A stretch of 64,000 bases of DNA from Boesenbergia rotunda (taxonomy: Eukaryota > Streptophyta > Magnoliopsida > Zingiberales > Zingiberaceae), in the NCBI GenBank assembly GCA_024364735.1, contig JAGFNQ010006404.1, forward strand, positions 1 through 64,000, given 5' to 3'. Below the pieces are notes generated by a model that saw only the letters and a program-made list of their open reading frames with translations, did no database searches and was not told the origin of the DNA. A program made the translations under genes and the position numbers. Of this stretch, positions 43,085 through 54,128 are shown in pieces. How positions within the stretch are numbered: position 1 is the stretch's first letter; every line of letters begins with the position of its first letter.

Positions 43085-43740
43085 AGACCATAAACATATG
43101 GAGATGACAGCCTATGAGCACTGATTCACCCCTATTAAAGAAGATGGCGCAGTTACGTGACCGGATAGTGTTTACAGTGGGCTCTGTAGGCTCAGCGCAG
43201 CACACGTTCACAGAGTGGTTTGCTCAGCACAATTTTGATAGCAGAGGAGTCACACGAGCATATGATTTCTTTCGGGAGGCAAGACCGCGTATGTCATGGG
43301 CAAAGACAGTATGGAGAAAGCAGATACAGCCTAGTTATTGATTCACACTGTGGCTACTGCCCACTGTAGGCCGACTGCATTACTTAGAGGATGCTGATAG
43401 GATCTGTGCATTCTATAGATCAGAGGAGGAGACCCAAGAGCACATGTTTTTTGGATGCCTCCAACTAAGACAACTCTGGGATCATGTCAGATTATAATTG
43501 CATATGACACATGAGATGATGACATATAGGAGGATGTTGCGTACATTTGCACGATGATACCGTGGTACAAGAGTGTTGATGCAGGTACGCCATGTTGCCA
43601 TGGCAGCCATGGTGCACTATTTTTGGGAGGAATCATGCACGTTTTAAGTGTTAGATGTTTGAGATAGACATTGCTTATCGGAAGATCCAGACCCACGTCT
43701 ATAGATCACTGGATATCACCTTAGATCAGGTGTTACACTA
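43085..43740 (+). pseudogene. LINE remnant: zinc-binding tail of a non-LTR reverse transcriptase
   Basis: The translation at 43114-43341 and beyond resembles the C-terminal 'zf-RVT' region of plant LINEs: FREARPRMSWAKTVWRKQ, then WLLPTVGRLHYLEDADRIC and EETQEHMFFGCLQLRQLWDH. The Cys, His and Cys positions of that module are mostly kept, though one Cys is missing. Stops at 43339-43341 and 43494-43496 and later interrupt it. The RT core is absent. This is a 5'-truncated, old insertion. Confidence 0.65.
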
Positions 43741-43869
43741 GCATCCCATGTATTGTTGTGATATGTGTATAGAGGGTATAACATGTATGAGTGTGTGAGT
43801 GGGTTATGTGAGGTTGAGAGGAGTTATGTGAGCGAGTGACTACCATTAAGAGAGTGAGTGATATAAAAA

Positions 43870-44430
43870 AAATGTTGACTAGGGTTTGACCTGGTCAATA
43901 AGACTTGGTTTGATCGAGATTTGTTAGGTTGGTTGACTAGGGTTTGACCTAGTCAATTGTACTTGGTTTGACCAAATTTTGGAGACATGTTGACCTGGTC
44001 AGCCAATTTGACTTGGCTTGACCGAACTTGATTTGACCAGCATTTTGGAGGCGCGTTGACTAGGGATTGACTTGGTCAATTGGACCTGGTTTGACTAATA
44101 TTTTTTAGATTCGTTGACTAAGGTTTGACTTAGTCAATTGGACCTGGTTTGACAAAGATTTGGCCTGGTCAGCTAGTTTTGACTAGGCTTGACTGGATAT
44201 GATTTAACCAGCTTTTTGGAGTCACGTGACCAAGGATTGACCTCATCAATTGGACCTAATTTCACCAGGATTAAGTGGAGCGTTGACCAGAGTTTGACCT
44301 GGCCAACCATTTGGGGAAAAAAGTTTGACCAACCTTTTGACCTGGATCAAAAAAAAGTTGACCAGGTCAAATGGACCTATTTTGACCAGGGTTTTAAGGC
44401 GAGTTGACCACGATTTAACTTGGTCAACTA
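43870..44430. repeat. TTGACC/TTGACT-rich degenerate tandem array
   Basis: A unit of about 60 bp (GTTGACTAGGGTTTGACCTGGTCAAT plus GGACTTGGTTTGACC-like sequence) repeats about nine times with many changes. It includes GGTTTGACC../GGTCAA inverted arms. Possible frames here are repeats, not genes. Confidence 0.75.
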
Positions 44431-45590
44431 GGACTTTGTGTGCATCTGAGTGACATCTTATGTATGTGTATATATGTGTCAAGTGCTTGTGTATATATGT
44501 GTGTATGAGTGTGATGAGGTATGTGTGTGTATGTGAGTACATGTAGTCATTATTTGCTTGTGATACGTGAGTGTTATGAGAGTATGTTTCTATACGTGAG
44601 TGTCATGTATGTGAGTGCTGTAGTCTTGCATTGTGTGATGGATTGCATGATGATGTGCTGCATGAAGTTTTTGAGTGGTTGGAAGAGTGGGTGAGGATGG
44701 TGAATAGGCCCACCAGAATAGCCTATTTAGCCCATAACAAATGGCTCGTGGTAAAGGTATATCAAATCCTTTGATAGTTGGGGCTTTGCCAAAAATCCCA
44801 AGAGGGTGAATAGGTCTATCAAAATGACCTATCTAATCCGCAACAAATGACTCGCGGTAAAAGTTTGACAAATTCGTTGATAACTGATCACTTGCTAAAA
44901 GTGAGTGCGACGACCGATCTCATGCTATCGGATCAGATGACTAGTGAGCATGCAGGTGGAGGCAGTAGGCGAACTTGAGGGCTGAGTACGCAATATCTGA
45001 TGAGACAGCTCACCTCCACAGCTTTGACGACCGATCTCATGCTACAGGACCAAATTGGCACCGATGAGGATCAGTGGACAAGGATGGTGAGGGATAGTCA
45101 GATGATGCCCAGACGATGCTTTATAGGAGCTGACATACCTTACCTTTGCGACCGATCTCATCCTTGATTCAGTGATTCAGTTGGAGGACAGGAGGCTAGC
45201 TATGTTTGATAGGTTGACTATGCATCACCAGAGCAGACCTAGCTTGCTTCAGACTACAACAGGTCGACATTGACCCGCGCAGGCACCTATTGGAGCAAAG
45301 ATCAGGGCAGCAAGAGGCAGGAGATTGACAGACCAGACATGGCCTATACGCACCACAGACGTATGAGTGGATAAATGGTGAGTGGATATAGCAGTGATGG
45401 GATATTTTGGGGATGGTGTATTCTAAAGGTTAGTATTGTGAGAATAAGCATACATATACAAATGGGGGCATACCTTGGATAACCACTTGAATCTGATACT
45501 TCATTAGAAATGATTGGCTATTTTAGGACACATCTTTGTTTGTAGTACTTTTCTCGATGACATAATTTTATATCTTTAATCTATATATAT
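44431..45590. repeat. GT-rich stretch and degenerate repeats, no gene
   Basis: 44450-44600 is TGTGTATATATGTG-type microsatellite-like DNA. A unit of about 120 bp (GAATAGG..CCTAT..AACAAATG.CTCG.GGTAAA) occurs twice at about 44700-44890. Three copies of GACCGATCTCATGCT/CATCCTT lie at about 44910, 45027 and 45150. I see no coding region. Confidence 0.5.
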
Positions 45591-46760
45591 ACCAAGCCCC
45601 CCCTACGTGGTGCGCATGCACAGTGCAATGCATCTCTCGGAGATTTGTGTCATGGATGAACATGAACGATTCAGTTGACTTTGTAAGATTTTATTATAGC
45701 AAAAGGCAACTGTCACTCAGTGACTCCTCTAGGCAGGACGATTCATATATTCTAGAAAAAATAAAACACAAAAATATTTTATCCACGAAATATTATTAGA
45801 CCTCCAATGAGAATTGTGAATTGATCTCAATCTTTATTATATCAAACATCCATATAGTACTAATTTCACCGACTAGTCAAAAGATTTTATAATATTTTAG
45901 AAGCTATTAAGGTTAGATATGACCCAGGTCGGATACCTATTAACTTAGTTTTTGGGTTGAAATCATAATTTGTCAAGTTGATTATGTTTTGAGTCCAAAT
46001 TAACCGTCGAACCGACAATTTGACCCGCTGACTTTTACATTTTTAAAAAAATAATAAAATTGTTTTTTTTAAATAGATGTTAAGAAGTACTATTAGTAAA
46101 CGATCTTCAAAATTAAAACCATATATCTTAATCAACTAACTATAATTTTTATTATTTTTTATGGTAGTTAATTATTTAACAGTAATTTTATTATACTAAT
46201 ACTTTTAATAATTAAAAGAAGAATATGAAAAAATTATTCATTTAATAAATGATTATATTAATTAATTAATTTTTTATTATGAAATTATTTTTATTAATAA
46301 ATACAACAACATGCTTCGGCACAATAAATGATTTTATAAATTTATAATTTTTAAAAAATATTAATATAATAATATTGAATCATGACAAACATATAATCAT
46401 CTTAGATGATTCGTCAGGAATGGTCAAAGATGGGATCTAATTACTGATGATAATTTAGGCTAATTTAAGTAATTTTGTAATCAACTCTTTGATCTGTTTG
46501 AATATGAGTATGCACACTAATAGAATCTGATATTCAAATATGAGGATTATATTGATCTGTTTTATGTATATTGTTAAATTTAATTTAAACAATAATGGGA
46601 AAAAGTCAAAAAGTTCAAGATGTATTTAAAAAAAAAACATAAGAATGCTTCACGACACAAACAATCAATACAATATAGTTATAACAGCTAATACAAATAG
46701 CTATTATAATTATTTTAAAATAATTTTTAATTAACTTAAAATAATTTTAATAAGATTTAA
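45591..46760 (+). pseudogene. Ghost copy of the HMA gene tail and 3' flank
   Basis: 45591-45690 has ACCAAGCCCCCC, AGATTTGTGTCATGGAT and GTTGACTTT.TAAGAT in the order found at the end of the HMA gene at 53275-53410. 46450-46570 and 46660-46740 match that gene's 3' flank (53428-53700). About 750 bp of unrelated sequence lies between. Exons 1-2 and most of exon 3 are gone, so this is a dead third member of the cluster. Confidence 0.6.
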
Positions 46761-46802
46761 ATCATTTAAAATGATTTAAACTGCTTTAATAAACTTAATT
46801 TA

Positions 46803-47527
46803 TTAGGAACGAATAAATTTAGATATTTCTATAATGATATAATATTGTCCACTTTAATTAAACCCTCGTAATTTTATTTTTGAATTTTTTTATCCAAAAT
46901 GTCTCATGCTAATCAAAATATCTTTCTTGTCCACAATCATTCCTATATGTTTTCTTAGACTTTGTTTGCAAATAATCCTCCTCTCAAATGAAAAATCACA
47001 GGGGCACTCAAAAGTCTATCCGTTTGACATCTGATCTTCGACCCTCTAGTTCTTCCTGTCTCTCAATCCAACCGACCTACAAGGTCTTCCTTGCCTCTCA
47101 GTCCAACCGACTTACTAGGTCTTAATTTCTTGCCCAGCCACACTTAGAGCTTCTCTGCTTAGTTATCCACCAAGACTACATGCTTGGTATCTGGTCCTCT
47201 TAATCCGAACACTAGAGTCTTCACTTCCTTTGTTTGAAGTCAATATTTTACTTATATGGCTCGATTAGACCATATCTCTTGTGCACAATTGGTGTTTAGA
47301 CCTTCTGACAGTCCGAACTTTGATATTAATGTTTGCACGGAAGGAATTTAGATATCTCCATATAATGATATGATATTATTTATTTTGGGTCTAAGCTTTC
47401 ATAATTTTATTTTTAAACTTTACTCAAAAAGATCTCATATCAATAAAAATATTTTTTCTTTATAAATTCACGTGATCTCTCTTGTATTTTTAATATAAAA
47501 TTTTATTTACAACCTCACACTCCAACA
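46803..47527 (-). mobile_element. TRIM-like element (short terminal direct repeats)
   Basis: Two related direct repeats of about 175-200 bp lie at 46803-46977 and 47330-47527. Both have TTTAGATATnTCnATATAATGATATnATATT and TCTCATnnnAATnnAAATAT. The second is bounded TGTTTG..CCAACA. Just left of it, CTTTGATATTAATGTT resembles a reverse PBS (CTTTGATACCATGTT), so the element would be on the minus strand. The 350-bp interior is non-coding. Confidence 0.45.
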
Positions 47528-47820
47528 TAACTCATCGAGATAAATCCGGAAGTCAATCACTATGACCCATCATTTTGATACACTACATGAAATAATCTAT
47601 GGAGGGATAAGATCTAGGTAGCTAAATTCAAAATAGTTGGTCTCAACACGCTTCAATTCTCATGGTTAATTTGAGGGCGCATAGCTCTTCATCACACGCT
47701 CGACAATTCATTTATTCCATAGTTGGTGCAACCATTAGTCGAAAAATCTAAACATCAAACATATATATTGGATTAATCGGTGGGATCATAATTGGACACA
47801 GAAATAAAAAAAAAAGGAAT
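47528..47820. repeat. Segmental duplicate of 55905-56710
   Basis: TCATCGAGATAAATCCGGAAGTCAATCACT and later pieces (CTCTTCATCACACGCTCGACAATTCA; AATCTAAACATCAAACATAT; GGGATCATAATTGGACA) recur in order at 55905-56710. Part of the local duplication that made the HMA cluster. No gene. Confidence 0.6.
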
Positions 47821-48267
47821 ATTACAAAACACAATCAGAAGACTGATATCATCTCAAAACGATAGCAACAGCTATAGCAAAAGCATAAATGCGCGGGATC
47901 TTTCTCCACATCTTCCTAAAGATCTAGAAAAACATTCCATTTCAAGCAAATAATTAAATAGGAAAGAAAAGGGGAATAGTTTGGTAACTATTGTATTGTG
48001 ATTGTCTAGCAAGATCACAGAGACTCGCATACACAAAACAGATGGATCGAAATGTGTCTATGCACCCGATCGAGGAGGATCGGAAGAAGAAAATGAATTT
48101 AAAAACTGTACTCACCAAACACAATTAGAAGGATGTGGCAAATAGACAATGCGATCAGCATCTCGAGTGAATATTCTGCCTGGTGATTTATGTCATTTTT
48201 CGATCTCATGCGAAAAATAGGCTTATAATCTTTATAATCTTGTCATTTTTATCATAATTACAATATC

Positions 48268-48275
48268 TATAAATA
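48268..48275 (+). promoter_or_regulatory. TATA box of the first HMA gene
   Basis: TATAAATA in ATCTATAAATAGC, 96 bp upstream of the proposed ATG. Confidence 0.55.
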
Positions 48276-48363
48276 GCTAGGCGTATTAATTAGCCTAAGA
48301 CAATGTAATTATTTTCTCTCTATCGATTCTTCCTTTCTGTTCTTCCAAACAACCAGAACAGAG

Positions 48364-48892
48364 ATGATTCAGGCGAGTCGATAATTTCTCCAGAATCAAT
48401 TAATTTCATTGTAAGTTTAAATAGTTTTCTCTTCTTTTGTTGTTGTTGTTCAGCAGAAGGTGGTGATGAGGCTGCCGACGACGGATGCGAAGAAGCGAAC
48501 CAAAGCTTTACAGACAGCCGGAGGATTGGGCGGTAATTAATTCGTTAATCGCTAGTTTCGCCGTCGATCGATCGTTAAGTGCTGCTATATGAATCGTGGT
48601 TCCGGCAGGCGTCGTGTCGGTGTCGCTGGACAGAGACCGGCTGATCGTGGTGGGGGAGGGGATCGACTCGGTGGCGCTCACCGTCGCCCTGCGGAAGAAG
48701 ATGGCCCCCGTCGGCGTCGAGCTCCTCAGCGTCGGCCCCTACTGGAAGGACGACGAAATCACCTGGTTGCCACCGCCGCCGTCGCCGGCGAGATATAATT
48801 ATCCGTACCAAGCCCCCGTGCAGCCGTACTATAATCCGTACCCGTACGAGATGCGCAGTGCTCATGAGCAAGAGACCTGCAGGATCATGTAG
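48364..48892 (+). CDS. HMA-domain protein with CaaX box, HIPP-like, no metal site (copy 1)
   Basis: Proposed exons 48364-48372, 48457-48532 and 48609-48892 give 122 residues starting MIQKVVMRLPTTDAKK. The beta-alpha-beta HMA pattern follows (GVVSVSLDRDRLIVVGEGID, then LTVALRKKM and VELLSVG). The usual MxCxxC copper/heavy-metal motif is absent: the loop reads LPTTDAKKRTKAL. The C-terminus is Pro/Tyr-rich and ends CRIM, a CaaX box that favours farnesylation and membrane anchoring. HIPP/HPP proteins of this metal-less type act in metal homeostasis or serve as immune-effector targets, but the role here is unknown. Exon 1 must end in phase 0 and is followed by GCGAGT, so intron 1 would be a GC-AG intron (84 nt); intron 2 (48533-48608) is GT-AG. 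Confidence 0.78.
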
Positions 48893-50980
48893 AGATCTGC
48901 AGGATCATGTGGGTCGTGGATTAGCATGCACGATCGAGTTTTATAAGATCGCGGGATGCAGGAAGGGTTGGCCTGTATATAGATTGTTTAGATTCGGTTT
49001 AAACAATCATTGTAATAAATTCCGTACTAATTAAATAAATAATTCTAAACGTATCGTGAAAAATATCGTAACAAACTCGAATATTATTAAACTATTCGGC
49101 TGATCCTCTTCCTCAAAATTTTTGATCTATCAATTAAATCTGAGTAAAAATTAAAAGATGTCTTTGTTAAATCTACGTAACAGATAATGGCTGACTGGTC
49201 TGAGTTATAAAAACTTTCTAGGAGATAAACTTTTAATTTTATAATTTAATATTTCATTGTGTTTATGATGGTAAAAGGCGATTCGCTCGTCTCCAACGCC
49301 CTTGCCTATCCGTCCCAGGGCCAACACGGAAGAGTTAAATCACGAAGACTACTATAATCCGGATGCTATGACTTGTACGTGAGAAATATATCAACGTATT
49401 CATGATCTATAGAATACAAGTCAGAGTCAGGTACTTGTTCTCTCACATTAGTCACATCTTTTGTAATTTTAGTTAAATAGGCAATGTCAAACTTCTAATC
49501 ATTTTTAAAATTTTATTAGAGAATTATATAATTGGGCATAACTATTCCTTCAATTGGATTGTCAATCATTTGTTTAGTCAATAATATTTATTTGACTTAG
49601 AAAATTTTCTTTTTGGTTACTTGCATATATTTTATGAATTTTTGAGATAAGAAAGATATATCCTACACCAATTAAATTTCAATCATTGGATGCGTCCAAA
49701 TAGAAATCAAATGATGCACTTAGTTTTATCATTCTCGTATAAGTATAAACTTTCTTTAAATATATAAAAAATAATTTTATAAAAATATTTAATAATATAA
49801 AAATTAAAATACTTTATAATTTTCTAAAACTATTTGATACAATAAAGCAATAATTGCAACCAATAAAAGTAACAAAAAATAAATTTAAATTTACAAAAAA
49901 AATATCCCACAATCTCCGTTGATAATTTTTTAAATTTATAAAACAAAATTAACCATAAAAGTATGAATTCAAATTTAAATTTATAAACGAATTTATACTT
50001 ACCAAACATGATGTAAGTTAAAAGAAAACTCTGATTTTCAATCATTTGATTTTTTTAAAAAAGATACCTTTCCGAACCCCATTTAGATTTTTATTCATTT
50101 AGATTTATTAGAGAATCTATCAAATTGAAAATAACTAATATAACAATTGTATTGTCATTAGTCATCTATTCGATCAAAATATTTGGTTAATTAATTAATT
50201 ATGTTGTGCAAGTTTGGATATAGTGTTATCCCAAACTCTCTCTAAATATCTTATATGTTTTTCTCATGAAAAAAAAATATATAATGATATGAATTTTTTT
50301 CATATAATTTCCTTCAAATTAAAAGTCATTTGTCCCACCAACCAATTCAAGCTTATTAAGTTGAAAGTTTAACAATCTATTTTTAGACGGTCCAGGTGGA
50401 CCGATTAACATAGGCTCGTGACCCGCATGAGTGGATTCGTGATGGGCTCGGGTTGGCTCTCAAATTGAGAATTTTTTTCAAAATTTAAAACTAAAATGGA
50501 AAACTTAAAAGACTCATGAACTTGACCAACTTTAATCTGTAATCCAAACTTAAAAAGACTGGTTTGACAACACTAATTAAAAATCCTTGAAAGCAACATC
50601 TACACAAATATCTTATGATCGAATAATTACTTGTAAATTAAGGACACTAACACCTTAAATGAGCGCATGCCCTGATTAATCTGTGATTAAAATCAAATAA
50701 TATTAAACATTTGCAATTTTATTACCTTTTTTCAAATGGAATCCAGTAGTTTCTAAATGAACTTGGGATTAATAGTCAAAGATAGTTGCCGATAGTAGAC
50801 TACCCTCACCGACCGAAACACAATGGTTGACAGCTTGAATTAATTATAATTACCTATAATTATAATCATTCACTCAAATTTAACCTGCATAAATATCCTA
50901 TTTCACATTTATAATTTATGAATGAATAAATAAAAAGAAAGTCAAAACCTTCAAGAAGAAAAAAAATCCCCGGAAGTTTG
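48893..50980. other. Intergenic, no gene seen
   Basis: AT-rich DNA with the 3' flank of the HMA gene and scattered repeat-like stretches (for example the pyrrole-like GGACCGATTAACATAGGCTCGTGACC near 50395). The ORF at 49830-50045 is Phe/Lys-rich and not supported. Confidence 0.5.
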
Positions 50981-50984
50981 GGCT

Positions 50985-51200
50985 TAAAGAAATCCTATAT
51001 ATATACCCATCATCATTGATCTGTTAGGCAATGTTAAATTGAAGGAAACAAGTGAGAAACAAAATAAATTTAACTGAGAAGAAAAAATGAATAATATTCT
51101 CTTCCATTCATTAATGTCAGCCCAACCTTCAATATCTACAAGCACAGCTAAGACTCTTCGACTTGTCACCTCTCTTTTCTGCACTACATCTATTATCATA
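50985..51200. repeat. Segmental duplicate of 55010-55190
   Basis: TTAAATTGAAGGAAACAAGTGAGAAA and AGAAGAAAAAATGAATAATATTC are shared with 55017-55100. Both copies sit about 2 kb downstream of an HMA gene. On the minus strand both can be read as short ORFs sharing ..EGWADxNEWKRILFIF, but the rest differs and I do not call a gene. Confidence 0.6.
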
Positions 51201-51316
51201 ATTATTGTTAAAATAAATACTTCCGTGAGACTGTCGTCCCAAATTCAATTGTTACCTGATTAATCATTATTATTTCAATTGATTGTTACTTGATTAATCA
51301 TTATTATTAAAATAGA

Positions 51317-51531
51317 CAGTAGCCCTTATGGGTGTAGTCAAGTTGGTACTAAGATAAAATTTGACATCGGTGAGATATGATTCAATTATCGATAGATATA
51401 AATAATATTTTTGATTATCTTGTGTTCCTTGTCTAGAAAGGTTACTTTATTAAGACTAAATAAGCTCTCAATTTATCTCTTCGCCTGGGATCATCTGAAC
51501 AGTTAAGATGACGATTTAGTTTTTTTTTTTT
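51317..51531 (+). mobile_element. SINE-like tRNA-derived insertion
   Basis: A pol III A-box-like GGTGTAGTCAAGTTGG (51331-51346) and a weak B-box GATATGATTCAATTAT (51382-51397) are followed by a body without a reading frame and a T-rich end (51519-51531). No clear target duplication found. Confidence 0.45.
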
Positions 51532-51933
51532 ATCACCAGCTAAAACATACAGTGAACCTGCTGAAAGTGCAGAAATTATAGCTGGTACAGTTCTTTTAGT
51601 TAGCATGTAGGTATATGGTTGGCATATGACTTTCTCAACTGGTGACAGGCAGCCCGCAGAAGCTACATGGCAACAAACCTTTTCACTGAACTCAAAAAAG
51701 TAGCTAGCCCACCCAAGTGGGGCTGGCGATGTTCATGCCAGGATGTGGCAAATGGACAATGTCAGCATCTTGCGTGATTCATGTGCTAAAGATGTTGACA
51801 TAAAGCCCTACCTAGCTGAATTGCCTTGGCTTCTGGAGGAACAGTTGCACACTATGAATCTGTGAAAGCTAGCTGCAATGATGATATATGCCTTTGATCG
51901 ATTGCATGCTTTCAGTCCAGAGAATATGCTGAG

Positions 51934-51940
51934 TATATAA
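51934..51940 (+). promoter_or_regulatory. TATA-like box ahead of the glutamine-dumper relic
   Basis: TATATAA in GAGTATATAACTC, about 110 bp before the ATG at 52048. Confidence 0.4.
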
Positions 51941-52047
51941 CTCAGCAATCAAGTGCTAGCACTATCTTCTCCACTCGCTTTCCTTCTCTGTAAATAGAAC
52001 TCCCTCGCCGAAACCAAAAGCTTAAGCAAGAAGAACAAGAAGAGGAG

Positions 52048-52300
52048 ATGAGTTCGGCAGGATCAAAAGTTCAAAACTGTGGCACACTCCGACTCCTTAC
52101 GTCTTCGGAGGCATCACAGCAATGGCGATTCTCATAGCCATGGCTCTCCTCGTCTTGCTATGCTCCGATCGCAAGTCGCCATCCACTGACGGCGAGAGGC
52201 CGTCGGAGGTCGCCGTGGCAGTGAAGCCTCTGGAGCCAAGGCGGCTCGTGGTCGTAGTGATGGCCGGATATAGCATTCCTTCTTTGTAGCAACTCTTTGT
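52048..52300 (+). pseudogene. GLUTAMINE DUMPER-like gene, frame-broken
   Basis: From 52080 the frame reads WHTPTPYVFGGITAMAILIA then MALLVLLCSDRK: the signature W-x-(S/T)-P-x-PY-(L/V)FGG and a single membrane span of the GDU family, small plasma-membrane proteins that modulate amino-acid export. The conserved cytosolic VVVMAG motif appears near 52245-52265. The only upstream ATG (52048) is one base out of frame with the Trp, with the break near the AAAA run at 52073-52077. The family's C-terminal PTF-x-ATP end is also out of frame after CCTTCTTTG, so a stop appears at 52287. Two one-base breaks next to homopolymers leave either a pseudogene or sequence errors. Confidence 0.72.
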
Positions 52301-52751
52301 AATCAGCGATCAACTGTGATTTTATGACATTTATGTCCTTTTTCGATCTTATGCTTTTGAAAATGTTCAAGAAAATCTTCACGGTGAATCTTTATAATCA
52401 ATCTGCAGTGAATTCAGTCCTCGACTCGCAGATGTAAAACCCAGCTACCCCCAACAAAAATTACATCCGTTAGTCAACCACAGAAGTGATTTTGTGGGCA
52501 GCGAGTAGCCGAGCAAGATGTTTTAGCTAGCAAGCAATGTTAGAAAAACAAAAAGGAAATCCACGCGTCGCATAGTTCTCCGTAATCGTATGCGATCAAA
52601 GCTCCTTGAATCAAGCTACTACTTTTCCGGGAGCTGTCAGGTAAAGAAAGCAAAGCCAAGTGTAGAAGAGTTTGTTCAAGGCGTGTGTGATCAAAATTGT
52701 TTCTTCTTTAATTTCCTTTGATGATATCATAGAGCCCTTCAAGACACACAT

Positions 52752-52759
52752 TATAAATA
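52752..52759 (+). promoter_or_regulatory. TATA box of the second HMA gene
   Basis: TATAAATA in CATTATAAATACTTT, 45 bp before the proposed ATG. This is closer than usual and implies a very short leader. Confidence 0.45.
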
Positions 52760-52796
52760 CTTTCAGACACTACAAATGAACAAACAACTACCGAAG

Positions 52797-53357
52797 ATGG
52801 TTAAGGCGAGTTGATAATTTCTCCAAAATTAATGAATTTCATTAATTGTGAGTTTAAATCGTTCTGTTTTGTTGTTCAGCAGAAGGTGGTGATGAGGCTG
52901 CCGATGGAGGATGCGAAGAGGCGATCCAAAGCTCTACGCACGGCCGTAGGATTGCCCGGTAATTAATTCGTTAATCGCTAGTTTCGCCGTCTCGTTAAGT
53001 GCTGCATGCTGATTAATCGTGGTTCCGGCAGGCGTTGTGTCGGTGTCGCTGGACAGAGACCGGCTGACCGTGGTGGGGGAGGGGATCGACTCGGTGGCGC
53101 TCACCGTCGTCCTGCGGAAGAAGATGGGCCCCGTAGAGCTGCTCAGCGTCGGCGACGACCGGAAGGACGACAAGAGGCAGCCGTCGTCATCGTCGTCTAC
53201 GGCGGGGACGGAGAACAAGAGCACCACCTGGTCGCAGCCGCCGCCGCCGCCGCCGGTGAGCTATAATTATGCGTACCAAGCCCCCCTGCAACCGTTCTAT
53301 CATCCATACCCGTACGAGGTGAGTAGTGCTGAGCAAGAGAACTGCAGCACCATGTAA
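52797..53357 (+). CDS. HMA-domain protein with CaaX box, HIPP-like, no metal site (copy 2)
   Basis: Proposed exons 52797-52805, 52883-52958 and 53032-53357 give 136 residues starting MVKKVVMRLPMEDAKRRSK. It is a tandem paralogue of the gene at 48364-48892 with the same exon phases, the same GCGAGT donor at intron 1 (77 nt) and GT-AG intron 2 (73 nt). The HMA core (GVVSVSLDRDRLTVVGEGID..LTVVLRKKMG) lacks the CxxC metal ligands. A charged Ser-rich insert (DDRKDDKRQPSSSSST) and a Pro run precede SYNYAYQAP and the terminal CSTM farnesylation-type CaaX. The insert is the main length difference from copy 1. No break is seen. Confidence 0.78.
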
Positions 53358-53876
53358 AGATTTGTGTCATGGATTAGCATGCACGATCGAGTTGACTTTA
53401 TAAGATCATGGGAATCTAGTACGGAATTAGTCGAATTTAAGTAATCTTAATATCAACTCTTTGGTCTGTTTGAAGGAGTATGTACACTAATAGAATCTAA
53501 TATTCAAATATGACGATTATAATTGATGTTTTTATGTAAAAGTTAAAATTTAAAAGTGCTTCTGAAATTATGTAAATCATTAAAAAGATATATTTTTCAA
53601 ACAAAAATAAATTAAAAGCTCCATTAGAATAGCTGCTAAAATAATACTGTCATAACAACTAATACAAATAACTGTTTCAATGGTTTTAAAATAATTTTAA
53701 TTAATTTAAAATAATTTTTTAATGTAATAATATTTTATATATTATAGTTTTGATTAAAATAAAATAGTTGATTTTTTATGTTTTAGCCGTTGAATACTAA
53801 TTATTACACGTTGTAGGAGCTTGTCTATAGTTATTATGACATCCATATTGGTTTGAATATTAATATATATCATTTT
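53358..53876. other. 3' flank of the second HMA gene, no gene
   Basis: AT-rich. Stretches at 53428-53700 match the flank of the ghost copy at 46450-46760. Confidence 0.5.
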
Positions 53877-54128
53877 TTTCAAATAGAGCTATGATAGGTA
53901 GAGTGAAAATGGGAGAGTGAATGATAGAGTAAATGACATGACACTTTACATGCACACGTCCGATTATTACTTGGACACCATTGGCGGCCTTCGGCGGCCG
54001 CTCCGAATCAAACTATACCCTGGCGGACACGGTGAATCCGTCGAAGATCACTATATGCAAAATGTCATGTCATTTACTCTACCATTCACTCTCTCATTTT
54101 TACTCTCCCATCATTTTCCTTTCAAATA
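53877..54128. mobile_element. MITE of Mutator type with 9-bp target duplication
   Basis: Element 53886-54119 (234 bp) has terminal inverted repeats of about 55 bp, including GAGAGTGAATGATAGAGTAA on the left and its near-complement on the right. Identical TTTCAAATA flanks lie at 53877-53885 and 54120-54128. The 9-bp duplication and long TIRs fit a non-autonomous Mutator-like element. ORFs overlapping it (53917-54129, 53981-54307) are not genes. Confidence 0.85.

Noticed and set aside
48575..48871. Minus-strand and alternate-frame ORFs over HMA exon 3 (also 52934-53266)
   Set aside because: Shadows of a GC-rich exon; the HMA frame has domain and CaaX support.
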